A stretch of 64,000 nt of DNA from Planctomycetota bacterium. GTDB lineage: Bacteria; Planctomycetota; Planctomycetia; Pirellulales; PLA5. The notes beneath the pieces are model-generated. The model was not told the DNA's origin. It searched no databases and was given only the letters and a program-made list of their open reading frames with translations. Positions within the stretch are counted from its first letter, which is position 1. Each line of letters opens with the position of its first letter. Shown here piece after piece: positions 8,656 to 18,448 of this stretch. Position numbers and translations under genes: made by a program. The stretch is taken from positions 1 to 64,000 of the forward strand of contig QEVJ01000050.1 in the NCBI GenBank assembly GCA_003576845.1, given 5' to 3'.

Positions 8656-10743
8656 ATCAAACGGTCACTATCGACCGCAATAACGTCAACGAGATCTTCG
8701 CTCTGACGCTCGTTCGTCACGCCGGCGACATTCCAGCCCAGTACAACGATCTGACGTACTTCATCAGCCCCACAGCCGGCCGGACCGGCGTGGCGCAGAT
8801 GCGGCTGGCCGGCTTCGGCGATGAATATCTGTCGTCGCAATACGAGAATGGCGGCGACGGCGCCGCGTTCGAGAAGGAATTGACCTATATCCCGTCAACG
8901 ACGACCGGCGGTCCGGAAGGCTTCAAGATTCCCCAGCGCTATCGGCATCCGGTCGAACTCAACACGGACATCGCCGACTATGGCGACGACGAGGACGTCT
9001 ATCGGGTCCACTGGCTTACCGAAAACCATCGCGATGCCGACGACTACTCGCGAATTATCGACTTGAATCAAGCGTTCGGCCTCACCGGCGCCGCGCTCGA
9101 CGCCGCCACGAGCGAAATCATGGACGTCGACCAATGGCTGCGCGCATTTACCGTGCCGCGGATACTCGGAAACCGCGACTTCTACAGCCAGCCCGGCGGT
9201 CCGCCCGGAAGCTGGAATCACAATCTCATCGTCTACGTCCGGCCGTCCGACGACAAAGTGCTGGCCTTGCTTTGGGACATCGACGAGTCGTACCAGGAAC
9301 CAATCAACGGCTCGATCATCGGCGTGGTGAATTGGGCGAAAGTCGCGCAGCTTCCCGGCAATCTCCGCAAATACTACGCGCATTACCACGACCTGATCTC
9401 ATCGACGTTCAACGACGTCTACATGACCTATTGGGTGAACCACTATTCCGGCCTGGCTCCCGGCGTCGGTTTCAACGGGCCGAAGAGCTACATCGTCAAC
9501 CGCGGCAACTACATCCTGAGCCAACTTCCCGTCGAGATTCCGTTCGAAATCGTCACCAACGGCGGCGTCGACTTCGCCACGGACGAGAGCAGCGTGGTAC
9601 TCCAAGGCAATGCCTGGTACCGCGTGTATGACTTGTATCTCGCCGGGCGGCCGGAGCCGCTCGACGTCACGTGGATCGACGCCGACACCTGGCAAGTGGC
9701 CGTGCCGTTGCATCACGGCGCCAATACGCTGACGTTCCAGGGTTTCGATCTGTGGGGCAATCTCACCGGCGAAGACTCGATTGCGGTGTCGACCACGGCC
9801 GGCGTGCCTCCGCAAGAAGCGTTGCGAGTCGACGAGATCATGTACAATCCTGCCGGGGATGACGCCGCCGAGTTCATTGAAATCGTCAACGTAAACGGCC
9901 AATCGGTCGACCTTGCCGGCGTCCGCTTCGCTGCGGGCATCGACTTCGCGTTCACCTCGGGCAGCCTGGCCAGCGGCGAACGGATCGTCGTCGCCCGCGA
10001 CCCGGCCGCGTTCGCCGCTGCGTATCCGTGGGCGACGAACGTCGTCGGGCCGTTCTCGGGCGGAACGCAACTGGCAAACGACGGAGAGACGATCACCCTC
10101 GTCGACGGAGCGGGCGAGCTGATCCAGAGTTTCGCTTACGACGACGCCTGGTACGGCGAAACCGACGGCGGCGGGCGGGCGTTCGCTCGTTCGCCGCGAT
10201 CCGGCCGGCCCGCTCCATGATTGGAACGTCGCATCCGGTTGGCGCGCCAGCCGCGAATCGCACTCGCCGGGCGAGCGCGACCTGTTCGCCGGCGATGCCG
10301 ACGGCAACGACCGCGTCGATCTTGCCGATCTGGCCATCGTTCAACGGATGTTGGGAACGCCCGCCGGCGCGACGCGCAGCGAGGGCGATCTCAATCGCGA
10401 CGGCGCCGTGACGCGGAACGACGTCGCGCTCTTGGCGCTCAACTACGGGAGGTATGACCCCGACCAGGCGCCGCTTGCCGCCGCGGCTGCCGCAACGCTC
10501 GTGCAGCGCCCGCGTGTCGGCGGCGCAGAGGCCAATCGCCTCGCGGCCGGTCGTCGAACGACCGTCAAGCGCCGCAATGCCGCCGAGGTCGATGGACTTC
10601 TGGGCGATCCAACCGCGATGATCGCCATATCGTCGGCGTTGAAGGCCAAGCGTACGAAGACCACGTTGCGAGGACCGCGCCCAATGGCGGGCAACCATGA
10701 CGTCGCCCATCTCGTCCCGTGCAAGAACAGTTCGAACGAATAG
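8650..10743 (+). pseudogene. CotH-like/lamin-tail/dockerin secreted protein, 5' end missing and one frameshift
   Basis: Homology begins abruptly at GVHQTVTI (about 8649), in the middle of a CotH-kinase-like domain. The same position in the full-length paralogue at 52.2-57.8 kb reads GVHRSVTM. It continues through GFGDEYLSSQYENGGDG, IMDVDQWLRAFTV and VLALLWDIDES, then a lamin-tail domain (RVDEIMYNPAGDDAAEFIEI, GETITLVDGAGELIQSFAYDD). Near 10197 the frame shifts by one base and resumes DPAGPLHDWNVASGW, then a dockerin type I pair (GDADGNDRVDLADLAIVQ and GDLNRDGAVTRNDVALLALNYG) and a basic tail ending at 10743. No start codon or signal peptide precedes the homology. The gene is apparently the 3' two thirds of a large surface protein; the frameshift may be real or an error. 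Confidence 0.8.
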
Positions 10744-11126
10744 AGGGCAATTGCGAGCCGGCAGTAACTCACTCGCCACGCGACGGAGAATGGCATTGCG
10801 ATCGGTCGTGGGCAAGGACTCGATCGCGAAGTCTGATCTTCTCGACTGTCGCCCCGTGGGCTACGTCCAAGTCGACCAGCGCTTCGACGCGAGCGATGTG
10901 ACCGGTGCGGGCGAATAAGTTCCCGTCGCGGCCACGTATGAACGCGATCATGTTCGGAACCCTTCTGAACGAGATCCGCGTCTCTGCGCGACTTCATGCC
11001 GAATTTGATTCCCGATTCGGCGTCGCTTTGCGGTTCAGAAGGAACCAAAAGAAACGCCCACTACCGAAGTAGCGAGCGGATCATGACGTATAGCTAGTAA
11101 CGTGTCGATCGCCGATGCGCTATTTT
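10744..11126. other. Intergenic stretch without a recognisable gene
   Basis: These 383 bases hold only short open frames with no family features and no clear ribosome site. A minus-strand frame at 10769-10951 (MIAFIRGRDGNLFARTGHIARV) looks slightly protein-like but is not matched by neighbouring frames. No repeat, tRNA or strong hairpin was seen. Confidence 0.5.
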
Positions 11127-11378
11127 TCAGGAAACAGTCACAAGCTCGTTCGCGTCAAGTAGTTGGAGCGGCGTCGCGCGCAGCGCTTTGGCAACGCGCT
11201 CGACGATTTCGAGGGTCGGCGTATTGCGGCCACACTCGATTTGCGCGTAAGCCAACTGCGAAATACGTATTTTTGCCGCGATTTCGGCCTGCGTGAGTCT
11301 CATTACGGCGCGTCGCGATTTCACGTTTTTGATAAACCTCCGGTGCAAACGGCTGTCGATCTGGTAGGCCACGTACAT
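11127..11378 (-). CDS. Small XRE-family helix-turn-helix protein
   Basis: The 83-residue protein starts at ATG 11378. Residues about 22-76 form a Cro/C1-type HTH: MRLTQAEIAAKIRISQLAYAQIECGRNTPTLEIVERVAKALRATPLQLL, with the usual Q-A-E-I turn and the PTLEIVERVAKAL helix 4/5. Proteins this short are free-standing regulators or antitoxins. No toxin-like ORF lies beside it, and the flanking regions are empty apart from a tRNA gene 78 bases upstream on the same strand. Its target cannot be inferred. Confidence 0.8.
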   Translation of the reverse strand: MYVAYQIDSRLHRRFIKNVKSRRAVMRLTQAEIAAKIRISQLAYAQIECGRNTPTLEIVERVAKALRATPLQLLDANELVTVS

Positions 11379-11455
11379 TCATCCATTACGACGTATGCGC
11401 AATTAGACTACCACGGAGGCGATTGGACATAAACCGCCCCCCCCTTTTTTAAAAT

Positions 11456-11528
11456 GGGCGGCACAGGATTCGAACCTGTGACCTCCACGGTGTGAGCATG
11501 GCGCTCTAACCAACTGAGCTAGCCGCCC
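11456..11528 (-). tRNA. tRNA-Val (anticodon CAC)
   Basis: The minus strand folds into a full cloverleaf of 73 bases: acceptor GGGCGGC pairs with GCCGCCC, the D-arm is GCTCAGTTGGTTAGAGC, the anticodon stem CCATG/CGTGG encloses loop CTCACAC (anticodon CAC, reading GUG), and the T-arm is ACAGGTTCGAATCCTGT. CCA is not encoded. Confidence 0.96.
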
Positions 11529-11737
11529 TTGGACAATTCGGGCGATGGCTAATCGCCCGGAAAGCGGGTGGTCTCTTCCTTGTGCTCGTGCGACGCACCG
11601 CGCCGGACCGCCTCCCGCTCGCCGTTCAACCATAGCAATCGGCCGCACGGGTGTCCAGTGGCAAGCATTCGTCCGCGAGCCGCGGCGGGACGATCGCGTT
11701 ACTGCACCGCCCGGCGCGCCGCCGCGAGGTAGGACAC

Positions 11738-12469
11738 TTATTTTCGCTCGAAGGTTCCCATCACCTCGACCTTGAGCTTGCCCGAATTGTCGGCCGTTTT
11801 GATGTCGTAGATTCGGAACATCAGTTTGCCGGCGATGGAGGGCGTGAACTGTTTTTCGGCGCCGACCGAGAACGGCTGGAGAACGACGTCCTTCGTCCGG
11901 CCCGAGGCGTCTTTCTCCGGCGGAGGGACAACGACGCCGACGAGCGAGCCGACGTTACAGTCCTTTAATTGCTCGGACACCTGCAAGCCTTCGGGGCCGA
12001 CCTCCTGGTTGATCTTGCACGTCCATGTGCCGGTCGCGGTGATGGTGAGCAGCTTGCCGGGAACCGTGGTGATGCCCGTCTCTTGCCAGCCTTGGTTGGC
12101 GTGTACTTCGACGGATTTTTTGTCGGCCGTCTCCTCCTTCTCGCGAAACTGTTCGAGCTTGTCCTTGGCGGGCTTGTAGTTGGGGGCGAACTTCAGGATT
12201 TCGAGATAAACGCCGCGGGCTTGTTCGGTCTTTCCGGCCGCCTCGTAATCTTTCGCCAGTTTCTCGGCGTCGCGGACGAAATTCAGGTACAGGCCCATCA
12301 GCTTTTCGTCGGCGGGCAATTCGCCCTTGGCGGGGCCCTGGTTCTCCCGATTCGGCTGACGCGGACCCTGATTCGGCCGCGGCCGGTCCGGACGCTGGGC
12401 CAACGTCGCCGATACGAACGCCACGAGGCTCGCTACAACCACCGCCAGGACAAACGCTTTCGCCCGCAT
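11738..12469 (-). CDS. Secreted protein with helical-repeat region and lectin-like beta-sandwich
   Basis: The 243-residue protein starts at ATG 12469 with a classic signal peptide (MRAKAFVLAVVVASLVAFVSATLAQ). A Pro/Gln/Asn-rich linker follows (about 25-45), then a helical TPR-like stretch (LYLNFVRDAEKLAKDYEAAGKTEQARGVYLEILKFAPNYKPAKDKLEQF). The C-terminal domain (about 120-240), with GWQETGITTVPGKLLTITATGTWTC, GPEGL and GSLVGVV, resembles the PA-IL/LecA-like calcium-binding beta-sandwich often attached to planctomycete periplasmic proteins. It probably acts in the periplasm or at the surface; any ligand is unknown. No operon partner is evident. Confidence 0.7.
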   Translation of the reverse strand: MRAKAFVLAVVVASLVAFVSATLAQRPDRPRPNQGPRQPNRENQGPAKGELPADEKLMGLYLNFVRDAEKLAKDYEAAGKTEQARGVYLEILKFAPNYKPAKDKLEQFREKEETADKKSVEVHANQGWQETGITTVPGKLLTITATGTWTCKINQEVGPEGLQVSEQLKDCNVGSLVGVVVPPPEKDASGRTKDVVLQPFSVGAEKQFTPSIAGKLMFRIYDIKTADNSGKLKVEVMGTFERK

Positions 12470-12694
12470 CGCCGAATCTCCTAACTCCGAGGGGCAAACC
12501 GAGCCGGCCGCCGGCAATCGCGCCGCGACCGACCCTTGGAATTGCGTCCCATTAAAAATTGCTCCCCCGAAGGTATCAAGCGCGATTTTCCGCCGTTCGG
12601 ACTCACCGATTAGGGCGAAATTGCCGGCGGAATCGCGCCAGCCGCCCGAATCGGTTGACCCCGGGCACGACCACCCAGCGCGGATGGACGACCG

Positions 12695-15600
12695 CTACCG
12701 CCGCGAAAACGCTCCGGCCGCGCGTCGCCGCACTTCGGCATCGTCGTGGTTCTTGAGCCGTGTCACGCGCGCCGCTCCCAGCGTCTCCGCGCTCAGCCGT
12801 CCCGCGGCAACGCGTTCGAGCACATGCTTGGCCCGCTCCGAGTTGCGCAACAGGGCATCGAGCGCGAAGTTCCGATTGCCCGGCGACAGGTGGGGCACTG
12901 CGTCCAGGAGCGCCGTTGCCGCGGGCGGTTCGTCGATGTCGCCGGCGGCGCTCGCGGCGCCCATTGCCAACTCGTCGTCCACGCCTTTCGTCAAATACTT
13001 GGCGATCTGCGTTCCGCGGCTTGACCACGTATCGCAGCCGAGCATCCGTAAAGCGTCGTAGCGCGTGCCCTTGGCGATGCGCTCGTCGTCGGCCATTGCG
13101 GCGGCGAGTTCGATCGACCTCCGCCAGCGCGCGGCAAGCGCGGCGTCGTCGCCGAGGATCTCTTTCACTCGCGGCCACGGCCAAACTCCGGCCTGCGAAA
13201 TCCCGTTGACCACGCCACCGCCGATGACCACCGCCTGCCAGTCGCGGAGCGGTTCCTTGTCACCAGGCAGCGACGCTTCAAGCACCGCTTTCAACTGCCG
13301 CGCGTCGTTCTTGCGGCCGGTGGCAATCGACACGCGCCAGATCCACGGGATGCGGCGGTATTCCTCGGACTTCTCCCCAGCATCGGCGGGCAAGCCGTCG
13401 GCCAGGGCGGTAATCAATGCGGCCGCCCGTTCGACGTTTTCCGCGACGAGCCGCTCGCGCTCGGCGGCGGGCGTTTTGTCGTCGAGGACGAGTGCGGCGA
13501 TTTCCTTTACCGGCCGCGCCGCCGCGGTTTGCGCCAACGTCGTTCGGGGTTTCCCCTCGGGCGGAACGAGTTGGAGCGTGCGCAAATCGACGAGCGCGCC
13601 GCGAATGGGTCCGTCGCTGCGCACGAGGATCGTGCTCGTGCCCGCGGATAGCGAGAGTTCGCCGATGTTCGCGAGTCGATATCGGCTCCACGCGCCGGTA
13701 CCTGCGATTCGCGTGCGGAGCGGTTCGTCCGCCGACTCGACGAGCAGCGCATTCCCCGCCGCGCCGTCGTCGCAGGCGTATTCGAGAAACGCGAGGTAAC
13801 GTCCCGCGGCGGCAAGCTCGATCGTCCACGTAGCCGAGTCGTCGGCCGTATGCCACATGCCGAGGTTGCGGAATGGGCTCTCGAACGCGAGTTCCGGTCC
13901 GCGAATTTCGCAGTTCTCGGCCGACAGTTCCAATATCCCGGTCGCGTCGGGCCGAACGGTCACGGGCGCGTTTCCGGCGAACGCTTTCGGCGGCGCGGCG
14001 GCCGAGGCGAGAAACGCCAGCAGGTCGGCCATCTGTGCCGGCGTAATGTCGCGTTCCAACCCTTCGGGCATCAGCGATTTGCCGGTCGACTGAAACTGGT
14101 CGATCTCGGCGCGCAGGAGCGTGTGCTGTTTGCCGTCTTGGGCGGTAAGCACGACGCTCGTTGCGGTTTCATTCGTCAGCAACCCGCCGATCATCAGGCC
14201 GCCGTCGGTCAGCGCCTGGTAGCTAACGTAGCGCGGATCGACGGCCTGGTTCGGATCGAGGATTGCCGCGAGCAACGTTTGGCGAGGCTTCCCGGCAAGC
14301 GGCGCGAGGTCGGGTCCCACGGCGACGCCCAGGTTGCCGAGCCGATGGCACGTGGCGCACGTCTTGGCGAACACGGTTTGCCCGCGCGACGCCGCGCCGC
14401 CGGCCGCCGCGGCAGACGCGTATCGTTCGAGAATCTGCTTGCGGTCGGCGGTTGCGGATTGGCTCAGCAGCTTCGCAGCGCGAGAGCGCACCGACTCGTC
14501 GGCCGCTTCGAGCAATCTCTGGCGATGGGCCGCGTCAAAGTCGGTTGCAGCGATCGCCCCGCGTTCGAGCGCGTCGAGCAGGGCCGCTTGTCCGGCCGAT
14601 CGCGCGAGGAGCGCATCGAGTATCGCCGCGCGCACCACAGGCGAATGGCTCGACCAGCGATCGAGAAGCAGTTTCGGCGCATCGTCGCCGGCCACCGACG
14701 CCAGCTGCGCCACGGCGGCAAGTTGGATTTCGGCGCTTGCACGCGGCGACAGGAGTTCGGCGAGCAACGCGCGGTCGGCCGGGAGAGCGGGATCTTCGCC
14801 GATTCCCAGCGATCGCAACGCGGCAATTCGATCGCGTGCCTCCGCGTCTTCGGCCGCGACGAGCTTTCGCGCCGCGGCGAGCAGATCTGCAATGCGCCGT
14901 TCGTCTTCGGCGGCGAGCTCCTGCCTCTTCGTCGCGGCACTCCGCTGCCGAGCCGCGAGCAGTTGCGCCAGCACCGCGAACTGCCACTCGCGAGGCGGCC
15001 GCTCGCCGTCGGTTGCCGCTGCGTGCAACATCTCCACCCAAAACGCCGAGTCGCTTGCCGCGAAATCCATTGCGAGCAGCGCGGAGAGCAATTGCGAGGG
15101 CGGTTCTTGTCCCCGCGACGCCGACATCGCGAGCACGCGCCGAGCAAACGGCCGCACATTCTCCCGGCGCAGCGACGACATGGCGGCGGCGACGAGATAT
15201 GCGTCGTCGCGGCGCGCCGTAGCCAGCGTCGCGAGCGCCGTTGCCGCTTCCTCGCCGGGGAACTCGCCGAGCGTGTACGCCAATTGCAACCGGACCTGGT
15301 CGTCGGCATCGCCGGTCATCGCGCTGAGTTTGGCGAGCGGACTGCCCGGCGTCTCGGCGAAACGTTCGGCGAGACGAATCGCGTGGCGGCGCACGCCGGC
15401 GTGCTCATCGGAGAGGGCGCGCTCGACCGTTCCTGGGGCGAGCGCATCCAAACCGTCGAGCGCACAGAGCGCCTGCAAGCGCGCCTGCGCTCGCCGGCTT
15501 TCTCGGGTGAGGCGTTCGAGCTGCGGCGCGACCGTGCGATCGCCCAGATCCACGAGCATTCGCTGGGCCAAATCGCGCTGTGGCCCGTTGGGCGAATCGA

Positions 15601-18307
15601 GCGCTGCAACCAACCCCGCGGCGTCCAGCTTATCGAGTCGGACGATCGGCCGCGGGCGGCGGTTTTTCGGATAGACGCGGTAGATTCGCCCCAGCGCGTC
15701 GCCGGCGCGCACGTCGAGGGCCGCCACGACGTCCGGCGGTATCCAGATCGGGTGTTCGATCACGTAGCGGTACATATCGACGACGTACAGCGCGCCGTCC
15801 GGACCGGTCCGCGCTTGCACGGGGCGGAACCAGTTGTCGCTCGACGCGAGAAACTCGGATTGTTGTTCTTCGGACGCGCGGCGGCCGCGGAACGTCGTCC
15901 CACGCGGCGACAGGACGAGACGATGCACGACCTGACACACCGGTTCGCACGTGAAGGCATTGCCGGCGAACTCCTCGCCCAGCAGTTCGTCGCGATAGAT
16001 GCCCAAGCCGCACGCGGCGGTAACGGACCCCGGCGGGCCGGACAGCTTGAACGTCACGAGCGGTGAAATCGGAAAGAGCCGGTTCGCGTTGGGGTCGTCC
16101 GCCACGTTGACGGCCGTCGCCGGCGGCGCAAACTGCGGATTGCGGCCGACGTACCGATCGACGACCGGATAGTGGCGGATCAACGTCCCGCTGTCGCAGC
16201 CGAACCAGTTGCCCCAATCGTCGCGGACGCGGCTCTGCTGCGTCTGGCCCGTCACCGGTTCGATCTCGCCGGTGTCGGGTTTCATGCGAAAATCGCGGCT
16301 GGTAAGGTCGATTTGCTGGCCCGCGAACCCGGTGATCTTGCCGCCGAACAGGCCGGTCGAAGCGTAAACCCAATTGTCGAGACCATATTGGAGACTGTTC
16401 ACGCGGGCCTGATAGTTATGCGTGGCAAAACCCGTGAAGAGCTTCTCGACGATGTCGGCTTTACCGTCGCCGTTGGTGTCTTCCGCATACAGTATGTCCG
16501 GCGCGGTACAGACGAGCACACCTTTGCGCCAGACCGTCACGCCGGTCGGAAACGGGATTCCGTCGAGAAAAGTCGCCGCGCGGTCGTAGCGGCCGTCGCC
16601 GTCCGTATCGGTAAGCACTTTGACGCGCCCGCCGGGCGCGTACTTGCCGTCGACACCCATCGGATAGTCGTGCATTTCGGCCACCCAGAGCCGGCCGTCC
16701 GCGCCGAAGTCGATCGCGACGGGATCGACGACGAGCGGTTCGGCGGCGACGAGTTCGACGGTCATTTCGGGCCGCGTGCGGATCGCCGCGAGCGACTCGA
16801 GCGGCGAGCGGGGCGACGTGCCGCCCGTCTTTGTCGCGTCGTGCGCGGCGTCGTACGCATCCGGGGTCGTCTCGTGGACCGCGTCGACGATCTTCTGTTC
16901 CAAACCGGGCACGAATCGCGACGGCATGTCGAAATAGATCATCGAGTCGCCGCCTTCGTAGCCGCCTTCGCGCAGCACGCGCTCCGACGGGATGTAGCAG
17001 GGATACTCGTTCGAATAGCCGTGAATCCAGACCCGCGAGCGGTCGAGTTCGCGTTTGAGCCGCAGCGAATAATCGACGACGACCTCGCCGGCCAAGAACA
17101 CCATCGCCAGATCGTCGCCGAACGTCCACGTTTGCACGGGATAGTCGACTTTCGTCGGCAGCGCCTCGCCGCGGTCGAGACGGGCGAGTTGCGTCTTCGC
17201 GTGGTGCGCGATCCAGCCATTCGCGTCGGCCGCGCGGCGCTGCCATTCTTCGCGTTTTGGCGCCGGAGCGAGCGGCAAGTCGATCCGTTTGTAATGCACG
17301 TCGACGCGGCCCGCGATCGATCGCGCGGGGAGCGCGGAGAGCCGCTTGACTTCTTCGCCGATCTCGCGGCCTTGGGCCATCGCTTTCTCGCCGTCGCCGT
17401 TCGTTACGCCGGAGTTTGGATTCTGATCCGCGCCGCAGCCGATCGACACCATCGCCACCGCGCCGGGGAACAGCTTCTCGATGGTCTCGGCGGCGTATCC
17501 GGCCCAATCGCCGCTGATTTTGTTGTGGCCAAACGTCACGCAGTGGCAGGCGTAGCTCGTGTAGACCGCCCGCGGCTTGCCGTCCAGATCGCGAACGAAC
17601 AGCACGGGCAGATCGTGGTCGATGACACTGCCGCCGCGGCGATTCTGGGCGAACGTCGCCCGGCCGACGCTCCACGAGAGCCGCGCGCGAGCCCGCGCGT
17701 CGAACGCTTTGGTCGCCGCCTCTTCGAGCCAGCCGGCCATCTGCTCGGTGTACTTGTCGATGTGGGCTTGATGTTCCGGCGGGATGGGCACGCCGAAGAG
17801 CGTGGCCGCCGCGCCGCGGAGCATCGGGGCCGTATGCGTGTGCGTGTAGGTAATGGTCAGCCGCTGGGGATCGAGCCCCAGCTTCTCGTGAAGACGCTTG
17901 CCGACTTGCCGCGACATCCAGTCGGGCACGCCGAGGTTGTCGACGGTCATCAAAACGGCGGCCGACTTCGCGTCGTCGCCGATCGCCAGGGCCTTGACCC
18001 AAATCTTGTGCGTCACCCCGTCGGATTCCGCCCGCCGCCCGCCGAAGCCGCTCAGCCGCACCGGATAATCGGGGGTGGCGTCGATCGCGGCGACGCCGAC
18101 CATTGCTTCGCTCGCTTTGGGATCGGTCGTGAGCTTGGGCGGCGCGGCCGGTGCTTGCGGTTTGGATGCCGTGCGAGCGGCGTCTTGTGCAGCGTCCTCC
18201 CCGCGTGCAAGACCGGTCATGATTGGGATTGCGGCGCATACCAGCGCCAGCACGACGCGACGCGCAATGCAAGCCACAGAACCTACGCCGTTGCGATCGA
18301 CCGACAT
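12695..18307 (-). CDS. Neutral ceramidase-like domain fused to PVC-type membrane-bound dehydrogenase with HEAT repeats and cytochrome c
   Basis: The 1870-residue protein starts at ATG 18307 (GGGAG ribosome site) with a signal peptide. Residues about 65-480 resemble neutral/alkaline ceramidases (VGVAAIDATPDYPVRLSGFGG, TITYTHTHTAPML, GCGADQNPNS), which hydrolyse ceramide-like amides using zinc. Residues about 505-890 are the PVC-type beta-propeller (MTVELVAAEPLVVDPVAIDF, GRLWVAEMHDYPMG). Residues about 890-1280 are HEAT-like repeats. A haem site CATCH lies at about 1315 in the PVC-type c-haem region (AILDPNQAVDPRYVSYQALT). A carbohydrate-binding-like beta domain (about 1460-1570) and a further helical region follow. 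The redox half is a standard planctomycete architecture; its fusion to a ceramidase half is unusual. The frame is intact throughout. The substrate is unknown. Confidence 0.85.
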   Translation of the reverse strand: MSVDRNGVGSVACIARRVVLALVCAAIPIMTGLARGEDAAQDAARTASKPQAPAAPPKLTTDPKASEAMVGVAAIDATPDYPVRLSGFGGRRAESDGVTHKIWVKALAIGDDAKSAAVLMTVDNLGVPDWMSRQVGKRLHEKLGLDPQRLTITYTHTHTAPMLRGAAATLFGVPIPPEHQAHIDKYTEQMAGWLEEAATKAFDARARARLSWSVGRATFAQNRRGGSVIDHDLPVLFVRDLDGKPRAVYTSYACHCVTFGHNKISGDWAGYAAETIEKLFPGAVAMVSIGCGADQNPNSGVTNGDGEKAMAQGREIGEEVKRLSALPARSIAGRVDVHYKRIDLPLAPAPKREEWQRRAADANGWIAHHAKTQLARLDRGEALPTKVDYPVQTWTFGDDLAMVFLAGEVVVDYSLRLKRELDRSRVWIHGYSNEYPCYIPSERVLREGGYEGGDSMIYFDMPSRFVPGLEQKIVDAVHETTPDAYDAAHDATKTGGTSPRSPLESLAAIRTRPEMTVELVAAEPLVVDPVAIDFGADGRLWVAEMHDYPMGVDGKYAPGGRVKVLTDTDGDGRYDRAATFLDGIPFPTGVTVWRKGVLVCTAPDILYAEDTNGDGKADIVEKLFTGFATHNYQARVNSLQYGLDNWVYASTGLFGGKITGFAGQQIDLTSRDFRMKPDTGEIEPVTGQTQQSRVRDDWGNWFGCDSGTLIRHYPVVDRYVGRNPQFAPPATAVNVADDPNANRLFPISPLVTFKLSGPPGSVTAACGLGIYRDELLGEEFAGNAFTCEPVCQVVHRLVLSPRGTTFRGRRASEEQQSEFLASSDNWFRPVQARTGPDGALYVVDMYRYVIEHPIWIPPDVVAALDVRAGDALGRIYRVYPKNRRPRPIVRLDKLDAAGLVAALDSPNGPQRDLAQRMLVDLGDRTVAPQLERLTRESRRAQARLQALCALDGLDALAPGTVERALSDEHAGVRRHAIRLAERFAETPGSPLAKLSAMTGDADDQVRLQLAYTLGEFPGEEAATALATLATARRDDAYLVAAAMSSLRRENVRPFARRVLAMSASRGQEPPSQLLSALLAMDFAASDSAFWVEMLHAAATDGERPPREWQFAVLAQLLAARQRSAATKRQELAAEDERRIADLLAAARKLVAAEDAEARDRIAALRSLGIGEDPALPADRALLAELLSPRASAEIQLAAVAQLASVAGDDAPKLLLDRWSSHSPVVRAAILDALLARSAGQAALLDALERGAIAATDFDAAHRQRLLEAADESVRSRAAKLLSQSATADRKQILERYASAAAAGGAASRGQTVFAKTCATCHRLGNLGVAVGPDLAPLAGKPRQTLLAAILDPNQAVDPRYVSYQALTDGGLMIGGLLTNETATSVVLTAQDGKQHTLLRAEIDQFQSTGKSLMPEGLERDITPAQMADLLAFLASAAAPPKAFAGNAPVTVRPDATGILELSAENCEIRGPELAFESPFRNLGMWHTADDSATWTIELAAAGRYLAFLEYACDDGAAGNALLVESADEPLRTRIAGTGAWSRYRLANIGELSLSAGTSTILVRSDGPIRGALVDLRTLQLVPPEGKPRTTLAQTAAARPVKEIAALVLDDKTPAAERERLVAENVERAAALITALADGLPADAGEKSEEYRRIPWIWRVSIATGRKNDARQLKAVLEASLPGDKEPLRDWQAVVIGGGVVNGISQAGVWPWPRVKEILGDDAALAARWRRSIELAAAMADDERIAKGTRYDALRMLGCDTWSSRGTQIAKYLTKGVDDELAMGAASAAGDIDEPPAATALLDAVPHLSPGNRNFALDALLRNSERAKHVLERVAAGRLSAETLGAARVTRLKNHDDAEVRRRAAGAFSRR

Positions 18308-18448
18308 GGAGATTGCTCCCGAAGGATCAGGAATTGCGCGGCGCACGACGATTCGTTGCCGGCCGTTCACGCGACTAAAGCCGCAGACGGGGCGCCGCGT
18401 GCACAATCGTAGTATACCGACAACGTGCTTTGTCCGCGCGCCGCTACG

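Noticed and set aside
10769-10951. 60-residue minus-strand ORF in the gap after the CotH fragment
   Set aside because: No ribosome site, no recognisable family and no support from neighbouring frames.
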